64,000 nt of DNA from assembly GCF_030732845.1 (NCBI RefSeq), contig NZ_JASHKA010000020.1, positions 56,217 to 120,216 of the forward strand. The letters are read 5' to 3'. Below are positions 50,124 to 58,963 of the stretch, one piece after another. The notes beneath the pieces were generated by a model. That model did not search any database and was not told the DNA's origin. It saw only the letters and a list, made by a program, of their open reading frames with translations. A program made the translations under genes and the position numbers. The number at the start of each line of letters is the position of its first letter. The first letter of the stretch is position 1. This stretch comes from Roseibium sp. MMSF_3544 (lineage in GTDB: Bacteria > Pseudomonadota > Alphaproteobacteria > Rhizobiales > Stappiaceae).

Positions 50124-52544
50124 TCAGCCGTGCGCGCCGAGATCCTTGGCGGCCTGCCAGATGCGCCAGGCGTCATGAGGCATCTGGATATGGGTGTTGC
50201 CGAGGAACTGGAACGCGTCGTTGACAGCGTTCGAGAACGCCGGAACGCCGCCCACATTCGGGCTCTCGCCGACACCTTTTGCGCCGATCGGGTGATGCGG
50301 GCTCGGGGTCACCGTGTGGTCGGTCTCCCAATGCGGGGTTTCCACGGCGGTCGGGATGAAGAAATCCATGAAGGACGCGCCGAGCACGTTGCCCGTCTCG
50401 TCGTAGCGGATCTCCTGACCCATAGCGATCGCGAAGGCTTCGGTAAGGCCGCCATGGACCTGGCCCTCGATGATCATCGGGTTGATGCGTGTGCCGCAAT
50501 CGTCCAGCGCATAAAAGCGTCGGGTTGTTGCGACACCCGTATCGACGTCGATATCCATCACGCAGAAATAGGCGCCGAACGGATAGGTCATGTTGGGCGG
50601 GTCATAATAGCTGACCGCTTCCAGACCCGGCTCCATGTTTGGCGGCGGAGCGTGGTAGGCGGCCCAGGCAATTTCCTTCATCGACTTGCGCGCTTCCGGA
50701 TTGCCTTTCACCTGGAAACCGTCGACGTCCCACTCTAGGTCGTATTCGGAAACTTCCAGCATATGTGCCGCGATCATTTGCGCCTTGTTGCGGATCTTGC
50801 GAGCCGCAAGTGCAATGGCAGCGCCTGCGACCGGCGTTGAACGCGAGCCATAGGTCCCCAGACCGTAAGGCGCCGTATCGGTATTGCCTTCCTCGACCAT
50901 GATGTCGTCAGCCGGAATGCCGATCTCCGTCGCGATGATCTGCGCCCAGGTGGTCTCGTGGCCCTGCCCCTGGGACTTGGTGCCCATGCGCGAGATAACG
51001 GACCCGGTCGGATGAACGCGGATCTCGGCACTGTCGAACATGGCAACACCCAGGATGTCGCAGTTCTTGGACGGGCCTGCGCCGACGATTTCGGTGAAGA
51101 AGGAGACGCCGATCCCCATGATCTCGCGGGTCTCGCCACGCTTGAAGGCTTCCTGCTTGGCCTTCTGTTCGGCGCGCAGTTCACGATATCCAATCGTGTC
51201 CATCGCCTTCTGCATCGCTGTGTGATAGTCGCCGCTGTCATACTCCCAGCCGAGAGCGGACTGGTACGGGAACTGGTCAGCCTTGACGAAGTTCTTGATG
51301 CGAAGGTCCGCCGGGTCCATCTCCAGCTTCTGCGCAAGAATGTCCATCGCACGTTCGATGCAATACGCCGCTTCGGTCACCCGGAAGGAACAACGGTAGG
51401 CGACGCCGCCCGGTGCCTTGTTGGTGTAGACGCCATCGACCGAGAGATGCGCCGCCGGGAAGTCATAAGATCCCGTGACGATGTTGAAGAAGCCGGCCGG
51501 CCATTTCGACGGGTCAGCGCAGGCATCGAACCCGCCATGATCGGCAAGGACATGCACTTTCAGGCCAGTCACGGTGCCGTCGTTCCTGGCGGCTATTTCC
51601 GTGGTCATGTGGTAGTCGCGGGCAAAGGACGTGGTCGAAAGGTTCTCCATCCGGTCCTCGACCCATTTCACCGGCACGCCGGTGACAATGGAGGCGACAA
51701 TCGAACAGATGTAACCGGGGTAGGCGCCGACCTTGTTGCCGAAGCCGCCACCGATATCCGGCGCGATCACGTGGATCTTGTGCTCCGGGATGGTGGACAG
51801 GAGCGAGGCAACGGTGCGGATGACATGGGGTGCCTGGAAGGTCCCCCAAACGGTCAGTTCTCCCTTCACCTTGTCCATCGACGCGACGCACTGGCAGGTT
51901 TCCAGCGGCGACGGGTGCGTCCGGTGGTAAGAGATCATCTCGTTGATGGTCACGTCCGCCTCTGCGAAGGCTTTCGCAGTTTCGTCCTTGTCGCCGACTT
52001 CCCAGTTGAAGATGTGATTGTGGTGCTTGCGCGGGCCATGCGCACCTTCGGTCTTGCCGTCAAGGTCCGGACGAAGAACCGGAGCGTCCGGATCCATCGA
52101 CTTGAAGGGATCAACCAGCACCGGGAGTTCTTCATATTCGACGTCAACCAACTGGATGGCGTCGTCTGCGATGTAACGGTCTTCGGCAACGACGAAGGCG
52201 ACTTCCTGGTTCTGGTAAAGGACCTTGCCGTCCGCGAGCACCATCTGGACGTCGCCCGCGAGCGTTGGCATCCAGGCCAGATTGACGCCTTTCAGATCCT
52301 CGGCGGTGAGCACCGCGATCACGCCCGGGATTTTCAGCGCCTCGGTGGCGTCGATCTTGGTGATCTTGGCGTGCGGATAGGGTGACCGCACGAAATCGCC
52401 GAACACCATGCCGGGCAGCTTCAGGTCGTCGACATACTGGCCCTTGCCCTGCGTGAACCGGACATCTTCAACGCGCTTGCGCTTGCAGCCCATGCCTTCC
52501 AGGGCGGCTTCGCGCTGTTCCCGTGTCGGGGTCATGTCATTCAT
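50124..52544 (-). CDS. coxL: Form I aerobic CO dehydrogenase large subunit (CoxL)
   Basis: An 806-residue molybdenum hydroxylase subunit. The form I signature AYRCSFR (382-388) carries Cys385, the Cu-S ligand; form II proteins have AYRGAGR here. GGGFGNKVGAYPG and the catalytic-Glu motif GVGES near the C-terminus are also present. Length matches Oligotropha CoxL. It oxidises CO to CO2 at a Cu-Mo site. Its ATG overlaps the coxS stop (ATGA). The complete form I motif indicates true CO oxidation. Confidence 0.97.
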   Translation of the reverse strand: MNDMTPTREQREAALEGMGCKRKRVEDVRFTQGKGQYVDDLKLPGMVFGDFVRSPYPHAKITKIDATEALKIPGVIAVLTAEDLKGVNLAWMPTLAGDVQMVLADGKVLYQNQEVAFVVAEDRYIADDAIQLVDVEYEELPVLVDPFKSMDPDAPVLRPDLDGKTEGAHGPRKHHNHIFNWEVGDKDETAKAFAEADVTINEMISYHRTHPSPLETCQCVASMDKVKGELTVWGTFQAPHVIRTVASLLSTIPEHKIHVIAPDIGGGFGNKVGAYPGYICSIVASIVTGVPVKWVEDRMENLSTTSFARDYHMTTEIAARNDGTVTGLKVHVLADHGGFDACADPSKWPAGFFNIVTGSYDFPAAHLSVDGVYTNKAPGGVAYRCSFRVTEAAYCIERAMDILAQKLEMDPADLRIKNFVKADQFPYQSALGWEYDSGDYHTAMQKAMDTIGYRELRAEQKAKQEAFKRGETREIMGIGVSFFTEIVGAGPSKNCDILGVAMFDSAEIRVHPTGSVISRMGTKSQGQGHETTWAQIIATEIGIPADDIMVEEGNTDTAPYGLGTYGSRSTPVAGAAIALAARKIRNKAQMIAAHMLEVSEYDLEWDVDGFQVKGNPEARKSMKEIAWAAYHAPPPNMEPGLEAVSYYDPPNMTYPFGAYFCVMDIDVDTGVATTRRFYALDDCGTRINPMIIEGQVHGGLTEAFAIAMGQEIRYDETGNVLGASFMDFFIPTAVETPHWETDHTVTPSPHHPIGAKGVGESPNVGGVPAFSNAVNDAFQFLGNTHIQMPHDAWRIWQAAKDLGAHG

Positions 52545-53050
52545 TCTGCAGCCTCCTGGGTTTCAGGCTGATTGAGTTTTTCGGCGGCATACTGGATGGC
52601 CTTGACGATGTTCTGGTATCCGGTGCAGCGGCAAAGGTTCCCGGCAATTCCCATCCGGATTTCTTCTTCGGTCGGGTTGGGATTTTCCTTCAACAGCGTG
52701 TGTGCCCGGGTGATCATGCCCGGAGTGCAGAAACCGCACTGAAGGCCGTGCATCTGGCGGAAACCTTCCTGAAGGGCCGACAGCGTGCCGTCCGGATTCG
52801 CCATGCCCTCAATTGTGGTGAGCTCAGCACCGTTGGCCTGGGCGGCAAACATTGTGCAAGATTTCACCGACATGCCGTTCATCTCGACGGTGCAAGCGCC
52901 ACAATGAGACGTCTCGCAGCCGATATGCGGGCCGGTCAGGTTCAGTTCTTCTCGCAGGAAGTGAATCAGAAGCGTGCGCGGTTCGACGAAGCGCTGCACC
53001 TTCTTGCCGTTAACGGTCACCGTGACCGGGATTTGTTCGATATCGCTCAT
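52541..53050 (-). CDS. coxS: CO dehydrogenase small iron-sulfur subunit (CoxS)
   Basis: A 169-residue protein with two [2Fe-2S] motifs: the plant-type CETSHCGACTVEMNGMSVKSC and the CGFC ... CRC helical motif. It passes electrons from the Mo site to the FAD in CoxM. ATG 53050 has GAGGGA upstream, and it ends in an ATGA overlap with coxL. Order coxM, coxS, coxL is the form I arrangement. Confidence 0.96.
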   Translation of the reverse strand: MSDIEQIPVTVTVNGKKVQRFVEPRTLLIHFLREELNLTGPHIGCETSHCGACTVEMNGMSVKSCTMFAAQANGAELTTIEGMANPDGTLSALQEGFRQMHGLQCGFCTPGMITRAHTLLKENPNPTEEEIRMGIAGNLCRCTGYQNIVKAIQYAAEKLNQPETQEAAE

Positions 53051-53072
53051 GAGTGTTTCCCTCGGTCCGGTG

Positions 53073-53939
53073 TTATGAACGTGCACGGTCTGCGGCGCGG
53101 GCGAGCGCGCGCTGCATCATGATACCTGCCATCTTGGTCCGGTATTCTGCAGGGCCGCGACCGTCGGAAGCCGGGTCGGTGATGGCTTCAGCAGCTGCAA
53201 CAGCACTTGCCACTGTGGCGTCGTCCAGTGTTGAGCCGGTCAGGATGTTGCTCGCGTCGGCAGCGTAAAGTGGCGTGTCCGCAACGTTTGTCAGGGCGAC
53301 CGAAGCGCTCGCGACGCTCCCGCCGTTCATGGTCAGCAGAACGGCAGCTGCTGCGGTGGCGTAGTCGCCAACCTTGCGCTTGAGCTTCTCGTAGGCGTAG
53401 CCGTGACCTGCCGGAGGTGTCGGAATCTTGACGGCGGTCAGGATTTCTTCAGGTGCGAGCGCGGTGAAATAAGCCGCTTCATAGAAGTCCCGCGCCGCCA
53501 CTTCGCGGTCTCCGTCCGGACCGGTCAGAACGTAGGACGCGTTCAGGCATTGCATGAGCGCCGGCATATCATTGCCCGGATCACCGTTGGCGACATTGCC
53601 GCCGAGAGTGCCAACGTAGCGGATCTGAGGATCTGCGATCAGCAGCGATGTCTCTTTGATGATCGGCAATTTTTCTGCCAGAAGATCCGACCCGATAAGC
53701 TCGTGCTGGGTTGTCATTGCACGGATGGTTATCGTGCCGCCGTCTTCGCTGATGCCCTTGAGATCGGCGATACCGCCAAGGTCTACCAGATGTTCCGGCG
53801 CCGCCATGCGCAGTTTCATCATGGGGATCAGGCTGTGGCCACCGGACAGCGGCCGGGCTTCATCGCCGTGGCTTACCAGAATGGCAACGGCTTCGGCCAC
53901 GGATGATGGCCGGTGATAGGTGAATTCACCAGGGATCAC
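53073..53939 (-). CDS. coxM: CO dehydrogenase medium FAD-binding subunit (CoxM)
   Basis: A 288-residue FAD subunit. The two FAD motifs are GGHSLIPMMKLR and TLGGNVANGDP, and FTYHRPSSVAEA opens the domain. It transfers electrons to quinone. GTG 53939 is chosen because GAGGGAGGAG precedes it; the frame continues upstream for 160 codons of unlikely sequence. coxS follows 22 bp later. The 439-bp upstream region is rich in inverted repeats and probably carries the main CO-responsive promoter. Confidence 0.95.
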   Translation of the reverse strand: MIPGEFTYHRPSSVAEAVAILVSHGDEARPLSGGHSLIPMMKLRMAAPEHLVDLGGIADLKGISEDGGTITIRAMTTQHELIGSDLLAEKLPIIKETSLLIADPQIRYVGTLGGNVANGDPGNDMPALMQCLNASYVLTGPDGDREVAARDFYEAAYFTALAPEEILTAVKIPTPPAGHGYAYEKLKRKVGDYATAAAAVLLTMNGGSVASASVALTNVADTPLYAADASNILTGSTLDDATVASAVAAAEAITDPASDGRGPAEYRTKMAGIMMQRALARAADRARS

Positions 53940-54151
53940 GTCTTTCTCCTCCCTCTGACGGCCCGAAATACTTCGGACCGAAAGCCGGACGTCGCTTTCT
54001 CTCAATGAGTCGTTCGACCGGCTGAACCGTGCATCGCCGTCGTGAGGCGGCGGAATGTCATATGTCCCCAAGGGTGCGGAGCGGTGCACTGCACACTCAA
54101 GGAGCCATGCACCGAATACCTGCCGGAATACATCGGTTGCGGAGTTTGAAG

Positions 54152-54188
54152 CCACGAAATGCGACAGGAAAACTGACGCATTTCGTGG
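54152..54188. promoter_or_regulatory. 12-bp perfect inverted repeat upstream of coxM
   Basis: CCACGAAATGCG (54152-54163) and CGCATTTCGTGG (54177-54188) flank a 13-nt spacer. The repeat lies 213-249 bp before the coxM start. Confidence 0.6.
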
Positions 54189-54294
54189 AATGTGGCTCGC
54201 AACTCGTAACGATACGACCAATAAGTTATTGAAAAATATGAATTTAGACCGGAGAGCAGCTTTTGGCCGGGTCTTGCGGCTGCAAAGGGCGCCG

Positions 54295-54313
54295 TTCGTG
54301 CAACTTGCACGAA
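54295..54313. promoter_or_regulatory. 9-bp palindrome with single central base, coxC-coxM region
   Basis: TTCGTGCAACTTGCACGAA is perfectly symmetric around its central C. The same TGCA core recurs in the region, suggesting a multi-site operator. Confidence 0.55.
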
Positions 54314-54378
54314 TGACGGGCGTGCAATCGAAATATTGCATTGCACAACCGTGCAGGCGATCAATCAATGTACAGAAA

Positions 54379-55626
54379 CTATTGCGCGGCGGCCGGCTGG
54401 TTTGGCTGGTCCGGGCCTTCGCCAAGTGCCGTCAGCCGGTCGCGAATACGGCCCCATCTGGACCGGCTGACCGGAACGGTCTGGCCGTCGTCGCCTTCGA
54501 GAACCAGCAAGCCACCGTCGCCTGAGCGTTTGAAACTGGAAACACAGGAGAGATTGACGATGTGACTGCGGTGAACCCGCTTGAAGACCTTCGGATCGAG
54601 CTGCTGCTCAGCTTCGCTGATCGAGAGCGGACAGAAATACTCCCGCTGCCCGTCATAGAGCTTGGTGTAATGGGCATCGGCATGGACGGCTGCGATGTCC
54701 GAAACGCTGATCTGCGCTTTTTGACCATCGCGCTCAATCGGCAGGGTCCGCCTTGAACCTGTCGTCGATTTTCGCGGCGTGGCTGCTGCAGCCTGGAGAC
54801 CGGCGGCAGCACGCTTTGAAGCCTCTTCAGCGGGCTTTTGCTCGACCGGCTCTTCAACAACTTGGGCTTCTGGTGCCACGTCCGCGGCAAGGCCTGGTTC
54901 TTCAGTCTTTGTAGTTTCGGCGTTTTCGGCCGGCACAAGGGCCAGAAGAAACAGCCCGGACACGAGAAAGGCCACGCAGGATACGAAAATCGCCAGGGTG
55001 CCGGGGCCGAGCGACGGCGCGGACAGGTCACCGGCTGCCTGCGTCAACTCGTATGTCATGCCGGACATGGCGGTGTAGTGCATGGCGGAGATGGCAAGTG
55101 CCATGACCGCGGCTGAAACAACAATGGGGGGACGCTTGCCGAGGCCGAACAGCAACCACAGCGCCAGACCGGCTGCATTGAAAGCTATCAGGAAGCTCGC
55201 CAGAACATAGGTCGGGCTGTGGGCCATCTGAAGCGAAGTGTGCAGGGAATACATGCCGAGATAGTGCATCGTGCAGATGCCCGTTCCCATCACGAAAGCT
55301 GCCAATCCAAGCCTGAACGAGGTCAGGCGGCGATTGCTGGCCGTGAACACGGCGACACCGACAACGAGGACGCAAACAAGAAAGGAAAGCAGCGTCGGCA
55401 GGACCAGGAAATCGACACCAAGCGGAAATCTGACCGCGAGCATACCAACGAAATGCATGGACCAGATAGCAAGGGCAAGCGTCAGCGCGGCCCCGACCAG
55501 AAGCAAACGCCGCCGGGGGTCAACTGCATTGCGAACCTGAACTGCCAGACTTAAACCAACAAAGCTTCCCTGAAAGGCCATAACCAGGGAAAGCGCAACG
55601 AGCCAGGGCTCGTGCGTCACTGTCAT
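54379..55626 (-). CDS. coxC: MHYT-LytTR membrane regulator, CoxC-like
   Basis: A 415-residue protein. The N-terminal membrane domain has seven hydrophobic helices with three MHYT motifs (SMHFVGM, TMHYLGM, AMHYTAM), thought to bind metal and sense O2, CO or NO. A Glu/Ala-rich linker follows, then a C-terminal LytTR DNA-binding domain (AAVHADAHYTKLYDG, FKRVHRSHIVNLSCV). This domain order is that of CoxC/CoxH of Oligotropha carboxidovorans. ATG 55626 has GAGGAG upstream. Being first before coxM, it probably senses CO or oxygen and controls the cluster. Confidence 0.88.
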   Translation of the reverse strand: MTVTHEPWLVALSLVMAFQGSFVGLSLAVQVRNAVDPRRRLLLVGAALTLALAIWSMHFVGMLAVRFPLGVDFLVLPTLLSFLVCVLVVGVAVFTASNRRLTSFRLGLAAFVMGTGICTMHYLGMYSLHTSLQMAHSPTYVLASFLIAFNAAGLALWLLFGLGKRPPIVVSAAVMALAISAMHYTAMSGMTYELTQAAGDLSAPSLGPGTLAIFVSCVAFLVSGLFLLALVPAENAETTKTEEPGLAADVAPEAQVVEEPVEQKPAEEASKRAAAGLQAAAATPRKSTTGSRRTLPIERDGQKAQISVSDIAAVHADAHYTKLYDGQREYFCPLSISEAEQQLDPKVFKRVHRSHIVNLSCVSSFKRSGDGGLLVLEGDDGQTVPVSRSRWGRIRDRLTALGEGPDQPNQPAAAQ

Positions 55627-55764
55627 GCCGAGGCTCTCCTCCCTCTTTGCCCGTTTCTGCCTCACGAACAGGCACTCGATTACCCATGATAGGGTAAAGG
55701 GTCAGGGGCAGCAATCATGTCTTCCGGTGCATCGGTTGCAAAGACCCGGGCCAATGATCTGCAG

Positions 55765-57171
55765 TTACTGCAGGAACCAGTCCCGTGCATTTTCGTGGCA
55801 AATGCGCCGGATCAGTCCGTCCGTCAGATCCGGCGAATCGGGAACGCTGCCGTCCTCGATCCAACGGCCCACCATCCGGCAGACAAGGCGCCGGTAGTAT
55901 TCGTGCCGCGGGAAGGACAGGAAGGACCGGGAATCGGTCAACATGCCGATAAATCGCGACAAGAGCCCCATTTGCGCAACCTGTTCCAGGTGACGCTCCA
56001 TGCCATCGAGCTGATCATTGAACCACCAGGCCGGGCCGGACTGGATCTTGCCGGGCTCCGACCCGTCCTGGAAATTGCCCGCAGTCGTCACCAGCACCTC
56101 GTTGAACGCCGGGTTCAGGCAATAAAGGATCGTCCGCGGGAGTCCGCTGCGCCGGTCGATCTGATCGAGCAGAGCGTTCAGGGCTCCACCGACTGCCTCG
56201 TCCGAGATGGAATCGCCGCCCATGTCCGGTCCGAGAGTGTCGAACAGTCTGCTGCTCCGGTTCCGGAAGGCGCCGATGTGAAACTGCATCACAATGTTGC
56301 GGCCCCGATAGGCCTGTCCGAGTTCGATCAGGACAGCCGCCTTGAAATCTGCTTCATCCTGCGCCGTGACAGGCTCACCGTTTCGGCCGCGCACAAGAAT
56401 GGCATCAAGCTCATGTCTCGCGCGCTTCACGAAAGGTCTGATGTCACTCAGGCCGTGATCGCTTGCCTTGCAACCGAGCGTCACGAAATGATCAAGACGT
56501 TTGAACAGGGCGTCAATGAGGTTTTCAAAACGCTCGATCACAGTGCCCGAAACCGTCTGGAGCTCTTCACAGTAATTTGCGAAATGCGCGCCGCCCGGCG
56601 TTAGGATTTTGTCCGGACGAAAACTGGGCGCCACCTGGAATGGGAGCGCGGCGTCAGCTTGAACCCTGGAATGAAAAGCCAGGTCGTCGCAAGGGTCGTC
56701 TGTTGTGCCGACGTAGTCGACATGCATCTGTTTCAAAAGACCACGCGCACCGAAGCCAGGCTGAGCAAGTTTTTCGTTTGCCATCTCCCAGACTTCGTCT
56801 GCGGTCTCCGGTCCGAGAACACCGTCCCAGCCGAAATAGCGGCGCAGTTCGAGATGGGTCCAGTGGTAAAGGGGGTTTCCAAGGCAGTGAGGGATGGTTT
56901 CGGCGAAGGCGTTGAATTTCGCGCGATAATCTGCCGGCCCGGTGACCAGGTCTTCCCCAATGCCATTCCAGCGCATGGCGCGCCACTTGTAGTGATCACC
57001 TTCCAGCCAGATTTCACCGATGGAGCTCCAGTGCCGGTCGTCTGCGATGGCTGCAGGATCGAGGTGATTGTGAAAGTCGATCAGCGGCAGCGGCGCGGCG
57101 ATCTCGTGAAAGAGACGCCGGCTGGCGGGTGTGTCGAGCAGGAAATCCGGTCCGAGAAAGGGTGCGGTCAT
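55765..57171 (-). CDS. uxaC: Glucuronate isomerase
   Basis: A 468-residue uronate isomerase of normal length. LIDFHNHLDP holds the metal-ligand HxH, and TTDDPCDDL, QFHIGAFRNRSSRLFDTLGPDMGGDS, and SFPRHEYYRRLVC are hallmark segments. It converts D-glucuronate to D-fructuronate, and galacturonate to tagaturonate. ATG 57171 (MTAPFLGP) is preferred over 57219. It lies 13 bp after uxuB, so the two form one unit, opposite uidA. Confidence 0.93.
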   Translation of the reverse strand: MTAPFLGPDFLLDTPASRRLFHEIAAPLPLIDFHNHLDPAAIADDRHWSSIGEIWLEGDHYKWRAMRWNGIGEDLVTGPADYRAKFNAFAETIPHCLGNPLYHWTHLELRRYFGWDGVLGPETADEVWEMANEKLAQPGFGARGLLKQMHVDYVGTTDDPCDDLAFHSRVQADAALPFQVAPSFRPDKILTPGGAHFANYCEELQTVSGTVIERFENLIDALFKRLDHFVTLGCKASDHGLSDIRPFVKRARHELDAILVRGRNGEPVTAQDEADFKAAVLIELGQAYRGRNIVMQFHIGAFRNRSSRLFDTLGPDMGGDSISDEAVGGALNALLDQIDRRSGLPRTILYCLNPAFNEVLVTTAGNFQDGSEPGKIQSGPAWWFNDQLDGMERHLEQVAQMGLLSRFIGMLTDSRSFLSFPRHEYYRRLVCRMVGRWIEDGSVPDSPDLTDGLIRRICHENARDWFLQ

Positions 57172-57184
57172 GGAAGATGTCCTG

Positions 57185-58630
57185 CTATTGGAGGGCAGCG
57201 GCGATTGACTTTGCGGCACCGTTCACACCAAGCGCTTCATACGCGGTTTGGATCCGGCTCACAAAATCCCGAGACGCCGGCAGGTCGGTACCGAAAACCA
57301 CCGCAAGCGACAGCAAGTTGTTTACATAATCCGCCCCGTCCGATCGGGTTGCGAACGCCTCGAACTTGCCGGAAAGCGGATCGTTGATGGGTAGGTGGCC
57401 GCCGATTTCGGACCGGCCGCGGCAATACCGCATCCAGCCCGCAACGGCCAGAGCGGCAAGCGGCCACTCGGTGCCACTTTGCAAATGCTGTCGGATCGGG
57501 GCAAGTAACCTTTGCGGCAGTTTCTGGCTGCCGTCACTGGCAATCTGCGTCGTTTTGTGGCGAAGCGCCGTGTTTGAAAATCGCTCGATCAGCGCGTCGG
57601 AATATCGCGAAACATCAATCCCGTCCGGAAGATCGAGCGTTGGTGCCTGTTCGTCCAACATCAGTCTTTTGGCGGCGGTCAGAAAGACGGGGTCGGCCAT
57701 GCAGTCCGAAATCGTTTCCTTTCCGGCGAGCGCGCCGAGATAAGCCAGGAAGGAATGTGATCCGTTCAAAAGACGCAGTTTCATGTCCTCAAATGGGGCG
57801 ACGTCGGCGACAAACTGAGCGCCGGCAAGGTCCCAGGCCGGTCGGTCGCCGGCAAAACTGTCCTCAATCACCCATTGGCGAAACGGTTCACACAGGACGC
57901 CGTTCGGATCGGGATGGCCAAGTGCGGCTTCAAGCTTTTGCTGCGATGCTTCCGTCATGGCTGGCGTGATCCGGTCGACCATGGAACAGGGGAAGCGGCA
58001 TTCCGCCTCGATCCACCTGCTCAAGTCCGGGTCGAGCTGTTCTGCAAATTCAAGCACCGCCTGGCGGCAAAGCGTTCCGTTGGCCGGAAGATTGTCGCAG
58101 GACAGGATTGTTATTCCGCCAAGGCCGGCCACCTGCCTTAAGCGCAGGCCTTTCGCAAGGATTCCGATGGCAGTTTCTGCATCGTCTGCTTCGCGAAGGT
58201 CCCGCACGACAGCCGGGTTGTTCATGTCGAGGTGGCCGCCGGACAGGCAGTACCCCTTTTCCGTAATTGTCAGCGTGATGACAGAAAGATCTGGATCAGC
58301 GATCTGCGCGAGCAGCGCTGAAAAGCCATCCCGCTTCGGATGCAGCGTTTTGACGACTGCCCCGATCTCGCGAAGCATGAGGTCATCATTCGACATTTCA
58401 CCAACCGTGAACAGATGATCCGCCTGGTCGAGCAGGGTGAGTTCGCCTTCGCCAGAATGGAGCCGCGTCACGACGGCGCCCCAGTCGCTGCTTTCGTTGC
58501 GGAGCAGCTCGTCGTGAAACACCATGACATGCGCTTTTGCAAATGCGCCGAAACCGACATGCAGCACTCGGGGACGCAGCCCGGATCGGTCGTAGGTTAC
58601 GTGCAATTGGGTTGAGATCGGTTCGCTCAT
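57185..58630 (-). CDS. uxuB: Mannitol dehydrogenase family protein, fructuronate reductase
   Basis: A 481-residue polyol-specific long-chain dehydrogenase. It has the N-terminal VLHVGFGAFAKAHV, the SCDNLPANGTL motif and the catalytic lysine in MKLRLLNGSHS. With glucuronate isomerase next to it, reduction of D-fructuronate to D-mannonate with NADH is the likely reaction. Tagaturonate reductase or mannitol dehydrogenase activity is the alternative. It is divergent from uidA across 333 bp that contain GntR-type repeats. Confidence 0.88.
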   Translation of the reverse strand: MSEPISTQLHVTYDRSGLRPRVLHVGFGAFAKAHVMVFHDELLRNESSDWGAVVTRLHSGEGELTLLDQADHLFTVGEMSNDDLMLREIGAVVKTLHPKRDGFSALLAQIADPDLSVITLTITEKGYCLSGGHLDMNNPAVVRDLREADDAETAIGILAKGLRLRQVAGLGGITILSCDNLPANGTLCRQAVLEFAEQLDPDLSRWIEAECRFPCSMVDRITPAMTEASQQKLEAALGHPDPNGVLCEPFRQWVIEDSFAGDRPAWDLAGAQFVADVAPFEDMKLRLLNGSHSFLAYLGALAGKETISDCMADPVFLTAAKRLMLDEQAPTLDLPDGIDVSRYSDALIERFSNTALRHKTTQIASDGSQKLPQRLLAPIRQHLQSGTEWPLAALAVAGWMRYCRGRSEIGGHLPINDPLSGKFEAFATRSDGADYVNNLLSLAVVFGTDLPASRDFVSRIQTAYEALGVNGAAKSIAAALQ

Positions 58631-58963
58631 AACGTCTGTGCTGCCTGCTGAAAGGAATGCGCCTCAAGAATGGCCAAGGTGAACCCGTGCTGGTCCTTGA
58701 CCCGCAGACTCACCCGGTGGTCCATTCGCCTACTGAGTTGCCAGGCTTGGTGCGCTTGCATTCTTGTTTCCCAAAGGCCGGCAACGTCAGAATTCGCAGA
58801 TGGTAGCGGGTCGCGGCTTGATTAGAAATGCGCCAGGAACGAAAACTGGTCAACCAATTTCCCAATAATGGTTGACTGAATTTTAGAATTGGCCGAACAA
58901 TTTTTCGCCCTTACATAAACCGACGATCCTTGAGCCATTGGGTTCAGACCGGAGACCGGAACG
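58631..58963. promoter_or_regulatory. Divergent uxuB-uidA control region
   Basis: A 333-bp stretch without genes. The left two thirds hold no clear signal. The right end (58847-58902) has clustered TGGT/ACCA and AATTG/CAATT repeats and is AT-rich, so it should contain both promoters and the GntR binding sites. Confidence 0.55.
58847..58902. promoter_or_regulatory. Candidate operator cluster for the glucuronide GntR regulator
   Basis: TGGTCAACCA (58847-58856) is a TGGT-2-ACCA palindrome. An inverted half-copy, TGGTTGAC, follows at 58869-58876, and AATTG-6-CAATT lies at 58887-58902. The sites resemble the TTGGTnAACCAA operators of the GntR system at 15933. Confidence 0.5.

Larger units (their letters stand above)
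53940..54378. promoter_or_regulatory. Palindrome-rich intergenic region between coxC and coxM
   Basis: A 439-bp stretch without a convincing gene. It contains a 12-bp inverted repeat (54152-54188), a 9-bp palindrome (54295-54313) and several other GTGCA/TGCAC copies (for example near 54090, 54330 and 54350). The middle (54190-54250) is AT-rich. It probably holds the coxM promoter and the binding sites of the LytTR-domain regulator CoxC. Confidence 0.6.

Noticed and set aside
53940..54425. Upstream in-frame extension of coxM to 54425
   Set aside because: The extension has Ser/Arg/Cys-rich non-conserved sequence and overlaps coxC. GTG 53939 has a strong ribosome binding site and a normal FAD-domain start.
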